This document shows, piece by piece, positions 8,998-17,242 of a stretch of 64,000 nucleotides of DNA. Each line of letters starts with the position of its first letter. The first letter of the stretch is position 1. The position numbers were made by a program, and so were the translations under genes. The DNA is from Planctomycetota bacterium (GTDB lineage Bacteria; Planctomycetota; OFTM77), in NCBI GenBank assembly GCA_029260795.1, contig JAJDCO010000133.1:48028-112027 (forward strand), written 5' to 3'. Below the pieces are notes generated by a model that saw nothing but the letters and a program-made list of their open reading frames with translations, made no database searches and had not been told where the DNA came from.

Positions 8998-9878
8998 CCG
9001 ACTAGCAGGATCACCATCTTGTCGGCAGCGCGCTCGAGAAACGCCCCCGGTCGAGAGAGCGGGTCGACGTACTCGAAGGCCTCACGAACGCCGCGATCGA
9101 GGAGCCGATAGATCAGCAGGTACCCGATCGCGACAGCCAGAGGAGCCTTCAAGGCGAGCCTGGGTCCTGGGCGAGCGCGCAGAGCTCGGATGCCTTCGTA
9201 GGCGATGAGAAAGGCGAGGGCCTGGAAGGCGGACTCGCTGGCCGCGAACGCTCCGCACAGGAAGAGCAGTGATGCCAGGCGCCATCTGATTCGTCCCGAC
9301 TTCTCTCTCCAGTGGACGTGCGCGGCGAGGGCGGCCATTCCGAATGTGGTCGCCACGAGGGTATGCCGCGCGCTCAACCACACGACCGACTCGGTGTGAA
9401 CCAACGAGACGCTGAAGGCGAGTACGGCCCAGCCGGCGATGGTTCGTTCGAAGAGTGAGAACATCAAGAACGCAAACGCCGAGATCAGCGCCAACCACCA
9501 GAGCAGAGAGTGAAGCTGGTAACCGACGCGCTCGTCGCCGAAGAGCTCGTGATCCACCACGAACAGCAGGCTCGTCAGCGGCCGCCACAGGGCATACTTC
9601 CACTGCGTCGACGTGAACCAGGGAAGAGAGCCCTGGTCGATGAGTGATTGAACCTCTCGATTCTCACCGTTCGAGAAGCGATAGAGATCGAATCGCGAGC
9701 CCATCCAGAGGGAGTCCCCGTCGATCCCGCTCAAGAGCAGGAGCTCGTCCAAGTCGAAGGGAGCGTCGAGGGCGGGCAACTTGAGGGCGACCGTGAGGCC
9801 GAGAGCAACGAGCAACCACACGGCGGGCGAGATCTTTGGCTGGGTCGGTGCCGGTCGTGCTGAGGTGCGTCGTTTCAT
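8994..9878 (-). CDS. N-terminal part of polytopic membrane protein (glycosyltransferase-39/PMT-like)
   Basis: 294 residues from ATG 9878, preceded by AAGGAGACGACG, a strong Shine-Dalgarno; the longer frame to 10004 is not favoured. After a short basic N-terminus come a first helix (AVWLLVALGLTVAL) and a DLDEL acidic motif, as at the catalytic loop of GT-C/PMT enzymes. Further helices follow, and HTESVVWLSARHTLVAT fits the luminal-loop/TM pattern of that superfamily. The frame ends at TGA just as the next frame opens. The likely role, if intact, is glycosyl transfer from a lipid-linked donor at the membrane; this is family inference only. Confidence 0.65.
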   Translation of the reverse strand: MKRRTSARPAPTQPKISPAVWLLVALGLTVALKLPALDAPFDLDELLLLSGIDGDSLWMGSRFDLYRFSNGENREVQSLIDQGSLPWFTSTQWKYALWRPLTSLLFVVDHELFGDERVGYQLHSLLWWLALISAFAFLMFSLFERTIAGWAVLAFSVSLVHTESVVWLSARHTLVATTFGMAALAAHVHWREKSGRIRWRLASLLFLCGAFAASESAFQALAFLIAYEGIRALRARPGPRLALKAPLAVAIGYLLIYRLLDRGVREAFEYVDPLSRPGAFLERAADKMVILLVG

Positions 9879-10159
9879 CGTCGTCTCCTTGGGTGGAGGA
9901 CGACGAGCGCAAAGGCGGGTCCCAAGGCGTGCACTCCGCCAGGAGCGACACCGGGCCTCGAGTCGGGGGCGCGCGGAAGAGCCCTTCGCAAGGGCCTCCT
10001 TCACCCTAGCCGCGCCGCTCCCGACCTCGCTGCGAAGCTCGGAGCGGTCAAGGAGCCTCGGAGCGGTCTCCGAAGAAAGGGAGCCTTGAGAAACAGTCGG
10101 GAACCGGCCGTAACTGCGCTGCCCGGTCAGGCGGAGCGAGGGAGGCGCCTCGAGGTGGA

Positions 10160-10297
10160 GGCACGGAATCGAGCGGTCGGCGGCACGTGATCGTCATGCG
10201 ATTCCATCGCCCGGCTCATCAACTCGCGACACCTTGGCCGCGAGGTGTCCGAAGATGACAGCGCGTTGCCAGGTCTCGGGCGCTTTGGCCCCTTCGA
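10160..10297 (-). pseudogene. Decayed DUF1080 gene fragment
   Basis: On the minus strand this encodes GAKAPETWQRAVIFGHLAAK and then, after a +1/-2 shift, WNRMTITCRRPL. These match KAPKTWQCAAIFGHLPAKK and WNRLTITCRGPL of the intact DUF1080 protein at 6544-7269. No start, no stop in frame and no flanking DUF1080 sequence is seen. It is a relic of a second copy, left just downstream of the DUF3352 gene. Confidence 0.75.
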
Positions 10298-10304
10298 GTC
10301 GGCC

Positions 10305-12383
10305 TCAGCGTCGCCGCCTCGACTGGCGTTGCTCGCGCAGAGCGCTGAGCGTGATGTCCTCGGCCGCGCCCGTGCCTCCCTCAACGCCGTCTTCGCCGTA
10401 GCTGATGATGTCGTAGTCGTCTGCGGTCGGATGCGACGACACTCGATAGAGATACGGGTTGCCCCAAGGGTCGAGAGGGATCCCGCTCTGCTCCAGGTAG
10501 CCAGTCTCGGAGACTTCGGTCGGCTCGATGAGCTGCTCCAGCGCGTCCGGCCGCCGTCCGACGTTGTCGAGCGAATACATCTTGATCGCTATCTCGAGGT
10601 GCAAGATCGTGCTTACCGCCTGCTCGCGACGGGCCGGCGCCGTCTTCGGAGCCAGGGCCGTGGTCGCGGAGAAGAGTCCGATGGAGAACTGAATACCGTG
10701 GATCAAGACCTCGTCACCGGCCGGTCCCACGCTGTCCACTTCGAGCCCGTCCGACACCCAGCGGACGAAGGAGAGGCTCGGGAACAAGTGCTGGGTGATG
10801 ACCTCGACCGACGGAGGCGGAGGCATGTCGAAGGGAATGGCCTCGGCACCGGCCGCCCTGGCGTGGAGCGCCTCGTGAATCGGTCCGTAGGCGAGGCCGA
10901 CTGCCGTCGCCGTGTCCGTGAAGTGCACTGCCTGGACTGGGTCAGGGAGGTCGGCACGCTTCCAAGCGCTCTGGAAAGCGGCGCTCTCGAGAAGGCTCTC
11001 GAACTCGTCCGCACCGCGGCGAGCCAGGTGCTCCTTCAAGGTCAGGACGTCGCGGGCCATCCAGAGTCGACCCTCCAGGAACGTGCAGGCCGGCCGCAAA
11101 GGAACGGCATCTGCCGCGTCGGAGCCCAGGACGTAGAGAGTGTGTCCTCGATACGTCACGGTGTGGTGCTCGGAGGCGTCGAGCCGATCGATCGAGGTCG
11201 CCAGGGACTTCTCGAGTGCTTCGACATCGTGAACGCCGAGAGCAGCGACGATGCCGAGCAGAGGGAAAGGGCCTTTGGGAGGCGTCGTGTAGTACAGCAG
11301 CTCGCCGTTCAGCCGTCCGAGCACGTCGCGCTGCAGGTCGATTCCCGTCGACTCGCGGAGTGCCGACGCCTCCGCGGCGAGGTCGTAGAGCTCGAGCACG
11401 CGTCCAAACTCGGCCATCAGAGGCCAGAGCGTCTTCATGTCGAGAATCGTCGTGCCCGCCATCAGCGCGTCGCTGGGCACATGAGCGAAGGGCTCGAGCT
11501 TCACGGCCTGACGGGAGATCGCGCTCGAGAGAAAGAAGCCGCGCGACTCGAGGTCGAGGCGAATCCTCGTCCGCACGGCGTCACCTTGGAAGCGCAGGCC
11601 GGTCGCCAGCGAATCCGGGAGTACCCAGTTGAGGGCCCGATCGAAAGAGTCGCTCCGGGCCAGCTCGCTCCTCAACGCCCGCGTGTTGAGGAATGCGCGG
11701 AGCTCGTCCGAGTCCGACCAGCTGGCTTTGGCTCGTCGGAACGCGTCCGAAGTCGCCAACGAGGCCTCCTGCTCGCGCGTCCAGAGCCGCTCCAGACTCG
11801 AGCGTGAGAAGCTGAAGAGCATGCGCCGGGGCGGTGCTTCGTAGCAGTAGAAGCGACGAACTCCATCCTCGAACGTGCGAACCGGCTTGCCCCGGATCTC
11901 GATCTGGTAACCCCGGAAGGAATCGGCGTCTCGAACGCCGAGTCGGAATACGTTCTCGACTCGCTCGAGGAGCGTCTGCCGGGCGTCCGAGGAGCCGACC
12001 TCGACCGCGACCAAGAAGTTCCAGGGCGAATCGGATGCGTTGGGCTCGCCCTCGAGGTGCGTGACGGCGACCTCCAGACGAGCCACGTCCAGATCGCCGA
12101 GCACCGTCGAAAGGCTCGCCAGGAGTGCGACCTCCCTGTCGGAGGAGGCGGGCACGCGAATCGAATCGACGAAGGCCTTCACCTCGGCCTCCGCCAGGAT
12201 CTTCCCCCAGGCGGACCGAGCACCTTCTTCGAGGGAAGCGACCGGATTCGGCAGCTCGGCATAGAAGAGCGTGTCGGGTGGCAGCCGAGACGCGAGATCC
12301 TCGTCAGCGCTCAAGGTCTTCGTGAGCGCGGACCCGAGAAAGAAGAGGGCGAGAAGACAACGGCAGAGGCGGCAGGTCGACAT
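10305..12383 (-). CDS. DUF3352-like secreted protein with C-terminal type II secretion GspG-like domain
   Basis: 692 residues. A signal peptide (LLALFFLGSALTKTLSA) is followed by a region typical of DUF3352 (LPPDTLFYAELPNP, later LMAGTTILDMKTLWP and LGIVAALGVHDVEALEKSL). The last 110 residues read as the C-terminal part of major pseudopilin GspG: REQAVSTILHLEIAIKMYSLDN, then PLDPWGNPYLYR, DYDIISYGEDG and GGTGAAEDI. The pilin N-terminal helix and prepilin cleavage site are absent, so it is not itself a pilin. Such a fusion could dock a periplasmic protein on a pseudopilus or simply reuse the fold. A DUF1080 relic begins eight bases beyond the stop. Confidence 0.8.
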   Translation of the reverse strand: MSTCRLCRCLLALFFLGSALTKTLSADEDLASRLPPDTLFYAELPNPVASLEEGARSAWGKILAEAEVKAFVDSIRVPASSDREVALLASLSTVLGDLDVARLEVAVTHLEGEPNASDSPWNFLVAVEVGSSDARQTLLERVENVFRLGVRDADSFRGYQIEIRGKPVRTFEDGVRRFYCYEAPPRRMLFSFSRSSLERLWTREQEASLATSDAFRRAKASWSDSDELRAFLNTRALRSELARSDSFDRALNWVLPDSLATGLRFQGDAVRTRIRLDLESRGFFLSSAISRQAVKLEPFAHVPSDALMAGTTILDMKTLWPLMAEFGRVLELYDLAAEASALRESTGIDLQRDVLGRLNGELLYYTTPPKGPFPLLGIVAALGVHDVEALEKSLATSIDRLDASEHHTVTYRGHTLYVLGSDAADAVPLRPACTFLEGRLWMARDVLTLKEHLARRGADEFESLLESAAFQSAWKRADLPDPVQAVHFTDTATAVGLAYGPIHEALHARAAGAEAIPFDMPPPPSVEVITQHLFPSLSFVRWVSDGLEVDSVGPAGDEVLIHGIQFSIGLFSATTALAPKTAPARREQAVSTILHLEIAIKMYSLDNVGRRPDALEQLIEPTEVSETGYLEQSGIPLDPWGNPYLYRVSSHPTADDYDIISYGEDGVEGGTGAAEDITLSALREQRQSRRRR

Positions 12384-12678
12384 GGCGGCTCTCTTCGATA
12401 CGAGAGTGTCTTTCGTGGATGCCCGAGGCGGCCATCGATTCTAACCCGCAGTTCTCAGAAACTGCATCGAGGCCGGCGGTGCGCCCGGCTCGAGGTCGAT
12501 CGACGAGCGCGGACGCCCAGAGCTGGGATGGGCTCCAGAGCTCGACTGGGATCGGTCTCGGTTCGCCAGACGCAGAACAAGAAAGTCCGTGTCTTCTCTG
12601 ATGGAGTGCGGCTCTCACCCATCACGGGCGACATCGGTCGTCGTCGCGATTCTGATCCCAAATCGAGAGGGTGAGAGC

Positions 12679-15096
12679 ATGTTCGCCAAGAGAGCCATCG
12701 GGTCGTTCGGGTTCATCGTCTTGAGCTTGCTGGGTGCGGGTGAAGTCGTTGCAACGGACGATCGTGTGGAGACTTTCAAGCTGGAGGACCCCAACGTCTA
12801 CGAGAAGGCCTACTACGGACAAGCCGTCTCCGTGAGCGGGCAAACGGCTCTCGTCGGCGCTTACAGGGATGGTGTGAACGGTCCTTCCTCAGGGTCTGTG
12901 TACGTGTATGACGTCACGACGGGCCAGGAGCTCCTCAAGCTGACGGCCTCCGACGGTGCACCGGAGGGCTATTTCGGCCACTCGGTCGCTCTCAGTGGTA
13001 CGACCGCCATCGTCGGTGCATACGGAAACGCTGATGTCGGCGTGCGGACCGGTGCGGCCTACTTGTTCGACGTGACGACGGGTCAGGAGCTTTTCAAGCT
13101 GACGGCGTCCGATGCTTCCGCTGACGACCGATTCGGACTCTCCGTTGCCATCTGCGGCAACACCGCCATCGTCGGAGCTCCCTACGAGGATGGCGCCGGA
13201 GACCGCCGCGGGGCAGCGTACGTGTTCGACGTGACGACAGGTCAGGAGCTCTTCAAGCTGACGGCATCCGACGCGACGGACGTCGACTTCTACGGATTCT
13301 CGGTCGCGATCAGCGAGGAGTGGGCCGTTGTCAGTGCTCACTTGCACGACGAGGGCACCTGGGAGACGGGCTCCGTCTACGTCTATGACTTGGCGACACA
13401 GGAGGAGCGGTTCGAGCTGACCAGCTCGGACTCGGCGGGCGGGGATTACTTTGGCCACTCGGTGTCGATTAGCGGAAACAAGGCCCTGATGGGAGCCTGG
13501 CAGGATGACGATGATGGGACGTCGTCGGGCTCCGCGTATGTCTTCGACGTGAGCACGGGTCAGGAGCTCTTGAAGCTGACGGCGTCCGACGCCGCGGCGG
13601 GGGACTCCTTCGGCTATCGGGTTGCGATCGCCGGGAACGTGGCCGTCGTCGGCTCCCATCGCGACGACGATGGGGGAACGTCGTCGGGCTCGGCGTACGT
13701 GTTCGACGCGACGACCGGTGGAGAGATGTTCAAGCTGACGGCATCGGATGCGGCCTACGGAGACTATTTCGGCTACTCGGTGGCGGTCGGGGGGACAACC
13801 GCACTCGTCGGCGCGTACGCTGACGAGGACTATCGCGGGTCGGCCTATCTCTTCGACCTCCCGCTCCCGGACACGATCCCTCCCGGAACCGTGACGGACC
13901 TACACGCTCTCAATCACACTCCGGGTGTCTGGGACGACTTCGCGCGAGTGCACCTGACTTGGGCGCCCGCGAGCGACGACGACAGCGGAATCGACGGCTA
14001 CTCGGTGCTGTTCGATCAGAGCCCTTCGACCGACGCACCTCAAACCAAGGTCATCGAAGAGACCAGCACCATCTATTCCCAGGTCGTCCCGACCTCGAAC
14101 CAGGGTCACTACTTCCACATCCGGGCCGTCGACAATGCGGGCAACTGGGGCGCCACCGTGCACGCCGGCCCATACTTCATCGACGCCCTGCCGCCCGAGC
14201 CGGTGACCGATCTCGAGAGCACCTCGCACGCGACGGGTGCCTGGTCCCGGGATCGGAGCCTCGGACTCGAGTGGTCGGCGGCCACCGACGCACACAGCGG
14301 GATCGCCGGCTACGGGATCTCGGTGTCGACCGTGCCGCAGCTCCCGGGCGAGGAGCAGGACCTCAACGCCGTGACGTCAACGCAGGTGACCTTGAACGAC
14401 GGAGCGTCTTGGTACTTCAACATCCGCTCTCTCGACGCGGTCGGGAACTGGGACGACGACTCGGTCTCGATCGGCCCGTTCCGGATCGATACGGCCGCGC
14501 CCATCGACGGGACCATCGACATCAACAGTGGCGCCGCGTCGACGACCTCGCTGACCGTCAGCCTGAACGGCCTCGCGGCCTCCGATCCCCTGAGCGGTCT
14601 CGATCGGATGCAGTTCTCGAACAACGGCTCCACGTGGTCGCCCCAGGAGAGCTTCGCCAGCTCGCGCACGAGCTGGGACCTGTCGGCCGACGGAGGCGAC
14701 ACCGCTCCGGGCACGAAGACAGTTTACGTCCGCTACCTCGACGCGGTCGGCAACGTCAGCCCGGCCTTCTCGGACTACATCGAGTACATCGGCTCGCCGA
14801 AGATCGAATCTCTGACTCCGCGAAAGGGACCGCTCGCCGGCGGGAATACGGTGACCGTGCGCGGGACGGGCTTCACGCCCGATGCGGCCGTGTACTTCGG
14901 CGGCGAGAGCGATGCCGAGGTCACCTTCATCAGCTCGACCGAGCTGCGCGTCGTCGTGCCACCCGGACCGCCCCTGTCTCCGCCGAGTGGCAACGGCAAC
15001 GCCATCCGCTTGGGGGTCGCCGTCGACGTCGAGCTGTACACGGCGTACGGGAGCGACACGAAGGCAAAAGGCTACGTTTACGGATTCAAGCGCTGA
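12679..15096 (+). CDS. Secreted seven-repeat FG-GAP propeller with FN3-like and IPT/TIG domains
   Basis: 805 residues from ATG 12679, after GAGAGGGTGAGAG; a signal peptide follows (AIGSFGFIVLSLLGAGEVVA). Residues ~33-400 hold seven repeats of about 53 residues of the pattern FKLTASDA-xx-FGYSVAI-xx-VGAxxDDD-xx-GSAYVFDVTTGQEL, enough for one seven-bladed propeller. Two FN3-like modules follow (PPGTVTDLHAL, PPEPVTDLEST), then a DPLSGLDRMQFSNNG module. A C-terminal IPT/TIG domain carries GGNTVTVRGTGFTPDAAVYFGG. The architecture suggests a large surface or extracellular adhesion/binding protein; no catalytic motif is visible. The upstream extension to 12589 lacks a start signal. Confidence 0.85.
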   Translation: MFAKRAIGSFGFIVLSLLGAGEVVATDDRVETFKLEDPNVYEKAYYGQAVSVSGQTALVGAYRDGVNGPSSGSVYVYDVTTGQELLKLTASDGAPEGYFGHSVALSGTTAIVGAYGNADVGVRTGAAYLFDVTTGQELFKLTASDASADDRFGLSVAICGNTAIVGAPYEDGAGDRRGAAYVFDVTTGQELFKLTASDATDVDFYGFSVAISEEWAVVSAHLHDEGTWETGSVYVYDLATQEERFELTSSDSAGGDYFGHSVSISGNKALMGAWQDDDDGTSSGSAYVFDVSTGQELLKLTASDAAAGDSFGYRVAIAGNVAVVGSHRDDDGGTSSGSAYVFDATTGGEMFKLTASDAAYGDYFGYSVAVGGTTALVGAYADEDYRGSAYLFDLPLPDTIPPGTVTDLHALNHTPGVWDDFARVHLTWAPASDDDSGIDGYSVLFDQSPSTDAPQTKVIEETSTIYSQVVPTSNQGHYFHIRAVDNAGNWGATVHAGPYFIDALPPEPVTDLESTSHATGAWSRDRSLGLEWSAATDAHSGIAGYGISVSTVPQLPGEEQDLNAVTSTQVTLNDGASWYFNIRSLDAVGNWDDDSVSIGPFRIDTAAPIDGTIDINSGAASTTSLTVSLNGLAASDPLSGLDRMQFSNNGSTWSPQESFASSRTSWDLSADGGDTAPGTKTVYVRYLDAVGNVSPAFSDYIEYIGSPKIESLTPRKGPLAGGNTVTVRGTGFTPDAAVYFGGESDAEVTFISSTELRVVVPPGPPLSPPSGNGNAIRLGVAVDVELYTAYGSDTKAKGYVYGFKR

Positions 15097-15499
15097 GCTC
15101 GATCGAACGTCCCTTGCGTGTGTTGATCGTCCCGACGGCACGGTCCTCACCGCGAGGAGACCCTCACTTGGAATGGCGTTGGGGGGGAGAGCCTTCGTTC
15201 TGTCCGGCGATTGGCCCTAGACACGGCGTACTTGAGACAAGCTCGAGACAAGCCTAGAATGCGAACGTCGAGCGATGAAGCCTTCCCCGGCACTCAGACT
15301 GCTGGCCGGTCTCCTCGAGGATGCCTCCGGCGGCGGCGTCGGGGCGACTCGCACGACAAATGTCTTCTGTACCGCCCCGGCAAGGCAATGACCGTCCTCG
15401 CTCGACTCGGTTCTGGATCGACTCGGCGATTTCCAGAGCGCGACGCGGTCACGGGGGATCGACTTCGGCGAAGCGCGATCCCACCCGGAAAGGTCTCTC
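15097..15499. other. Intergenic region upstream of the parallel beta-helix gene
   Basis: About 400 bp with no gene I can support. It holds a nine-base direct repeat (gagacaagc, twice, around 15234-15253) and the candidate promoter listed separately; the remainder shows nothing recognisable. Confidence 0.5.
15232..15260 (+). promoter_or_regulatory. Candidate sigma-70-type promoter for the beta-helix gene
   Basis: TTGAGA at 15232-15237 and TAGAAT at 15255-15260 are separated by exactly 17 bases, five of six matches to each hexamer. It would give a leader of roughly 230 bases before ATG 15500. The same TAGAATGCG string occurs at 61557-61565 ahead of the oxidoreductase gene. Confidence 0.45.
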
Positions 15500-17062
15500 A
15501 TGTCACGCTTTCTCTCCTCGTTGCTGGCGTTCGCTGGACTGCTGAGCATCACCGCAACGGCCTTCGGCCAAAGCACGATCTTCGTCGACGCGAGCAATCC
15601 GAGCTGCCCGGGCAGCGGCACCGAGCTCGATCCCTTCTGCCTCGTCCAAGATGGAATCAATGCGGCGAGCAGCGGGGACACGGTGCGTGTCTCTCCCGGT
15701 ACCTATCTGGAGAACCTCGACTTCCTGGGCAAGGCGATCACCGTTGTGAGCTCACAAGGTCCGACCGTCACGACGATCGATGGCATGAACAACGCGACCG
15801 TCGTCACGTTTCAGAATGGTGAGACGCTCAGCTCCGTCTTGAGGGGGTTCACGATCACGCACGGCTCGGCCCTCGCCGGTGCCGGTATTCGATGTGACTC
15901 CGCTTCACCGACGATCACCAACAATACCATCGTCAACAATCAGGCCTTCGTCGTCGGTCCGCACGCCTATTACGGGTATGGCGGCGGGGTGTATTTGAAG
16001 AGCTCCTCCGCCGAGCTGTCGAGCAACCTCATTAGCGGCAACCGCTCCGGCAACCGAGGAGGAGGAGTCCATTCCCAGGATTCCTCACCGGTGCTCATCG
16101 GTAATGCGATCTCGAACAACAGTGCCGTGAGATCAGGCGGAGGCGTGACGGTCGAGGCGGGCTCGGCTCTCCTCCTCAATAATACGATAACGAGAAACCT
16201 GGCCGAGGGCTTTCGAAACCTGCCCTACACGGCTTTCCCCGGACGTGGCGGCGGGCTCAACTGCGATGGTGATGCCTCACTCGTGATCAATAATACCATT
16301 GCATACAACACGGCGACCGGCGTGCAAGGCCCGGCCTACTATTACCCGGGCGAGGGCGGCGGCCTCTGGGTTCGAAGCTCGACCGTGACGGTCGCCAACA
16401 CCACTCTTTGGTCAGATTCGCCCGATGAGATCTTCGGAACGCCCACGGTGAGATTCTCGGACATTCAGGGCGGCTATTCTGGCACGGGTAATATCAACTC
16501 AGATCCGCTTTTCCTGAATGGGGCGGTAGATGACTATCGCCTGAGCTGCCTGTCGCCGTGCGTTGATTCCGGTACAGACTCTCCGGGAGCCACCCTTCCT
16601 CGGTTCGATCAATCGGGCTCGGATCTCAGGACCATCGGGACGACGGACATGGGAGCGGATGAGCTCGGCACTCTCTGGACGCTCAACGGTGCGCCCATCG
16701 TCGGCGGTCCGCCAGTCCACTTCACGGCCACGGCGACCTCTGGACATCCGTCGCCAAACCTCTCGTTGGTTCTGATCAGCTTGGGCGATGGTTCGACCAG
16801 CGGTGGCATTCCGGTGCCGCTTTCAAGTGGGCGTCGACTGATGCTCGATGCGGACGGCATCTTCAGCTTCTGGCTGGGCTTGCCGAGCGTGCTCCGTGAG
16901 GTCACCTCGCTCAACGGATGCACCGGTGCGTCCACGGTGCCGAGAGCGATCCCAACGAGCACGCCCGTAGGCGTGACCTTTTACTACGCCGGTGTGACCT
17001 GGGACCTCGGTGTGCCGGTGGTCACGTCAATCTCGGAAACGCACTCGGTCGTGACGCAGTAG
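15500..17062 (+). CDS. Secreted right-handed parallel beta-helix protein
   Basis: 520 residues, ATG 15500 after GGAAAGG. A signal peptide (FLSSLLAFAGLLSITATAFG) precedes a beta-helix: IQDGINAASSGDTVRVSPGTY-type opening, then many SPTITNNTIVNN-like rungs (NTITRN, NTIAYN, GGGVHSQDSSP), ending at DSGTDSPG and DMGADELG as in planctomycetal polymorphic beta-helix proteins. The C-terminal ~110 residues form a separate beta domain ending SISETHSVVTQ. Almost the same tail occurs as an orphan fragment at 42630-42757. No lyase catalytic residues are evident; a binding or structural extracellular role is likely. Confidence 0.85.
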   Translation: MSRFLSSLLAFAGLLSITATAFGQSTIFVDASNPSCPGSGTELDPFCLVQDGINAASSGDTVRVSPGTYLENLDFLGKAITVVSSQGPTVTTIDGMNNATVVTFQNGETLSSVLRGFTITHGSALAGAGIRCDSASPTITNNTIVNNQAFVVGPHAYYGYGGGVYLKSSSAELSSNLISGNRSGNRGGGVHSQDSSPVLIGNAISNNSAVRSGGGVTVEAGSALLLNNTITRNLAEGFRNLPYTAFPGRGGGLNCDGDASLVINNTIAYNTATGVQGPAYYYPGEGGGLWVRSSTVTVANTTLWSDSPDEIFGTPTVRFSDIQGGYSGTGNINSDPLFLNGAVDDYRLSCLSPCVDSGTDSPGATLPRFDQSGSDLRTIGTTDMGADELGTLWTLNGAPIVGGPPVHFTATATSGHPSPNLSLVLISLGDGSTSGGIPVPLSSGRRLMLDADGIFSFWLGLPSVLREVTSLNGCTGASTVPRAIPTSTPVGVTFYYAGVTWDLGVPVVTSISETHSVVTQ

Positions 17063-17242
17063 GATCTGAAGGCGGACCCCTCGGTTCCTCGATCAGCCAG
17101 CACCACAGGCCACCGTCACGACGGAACTCCTTGAGAGGTTCGAATCGATTGGGAGATCCAGTCCTCGCTCGGGATGCGCTGCCCTTCGCTCGCTCCGCAA
17201 CTGAGCACCGGATCTCCGATGACACAGCAAAGTCGCGCGGCG

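Noticed and set aside
10245..11807. A 520-residue plus-strand open frame
   Set aside because: It is antisense to the DUF3352-GspG gene; no motif, no Shine-Dalgarno.
12770..13860. Regular repeats that might be taken for a CRISPR array
   Set aside because: They are coding FG-GAP repeats of about 159 bp, without spacers or cas genes.
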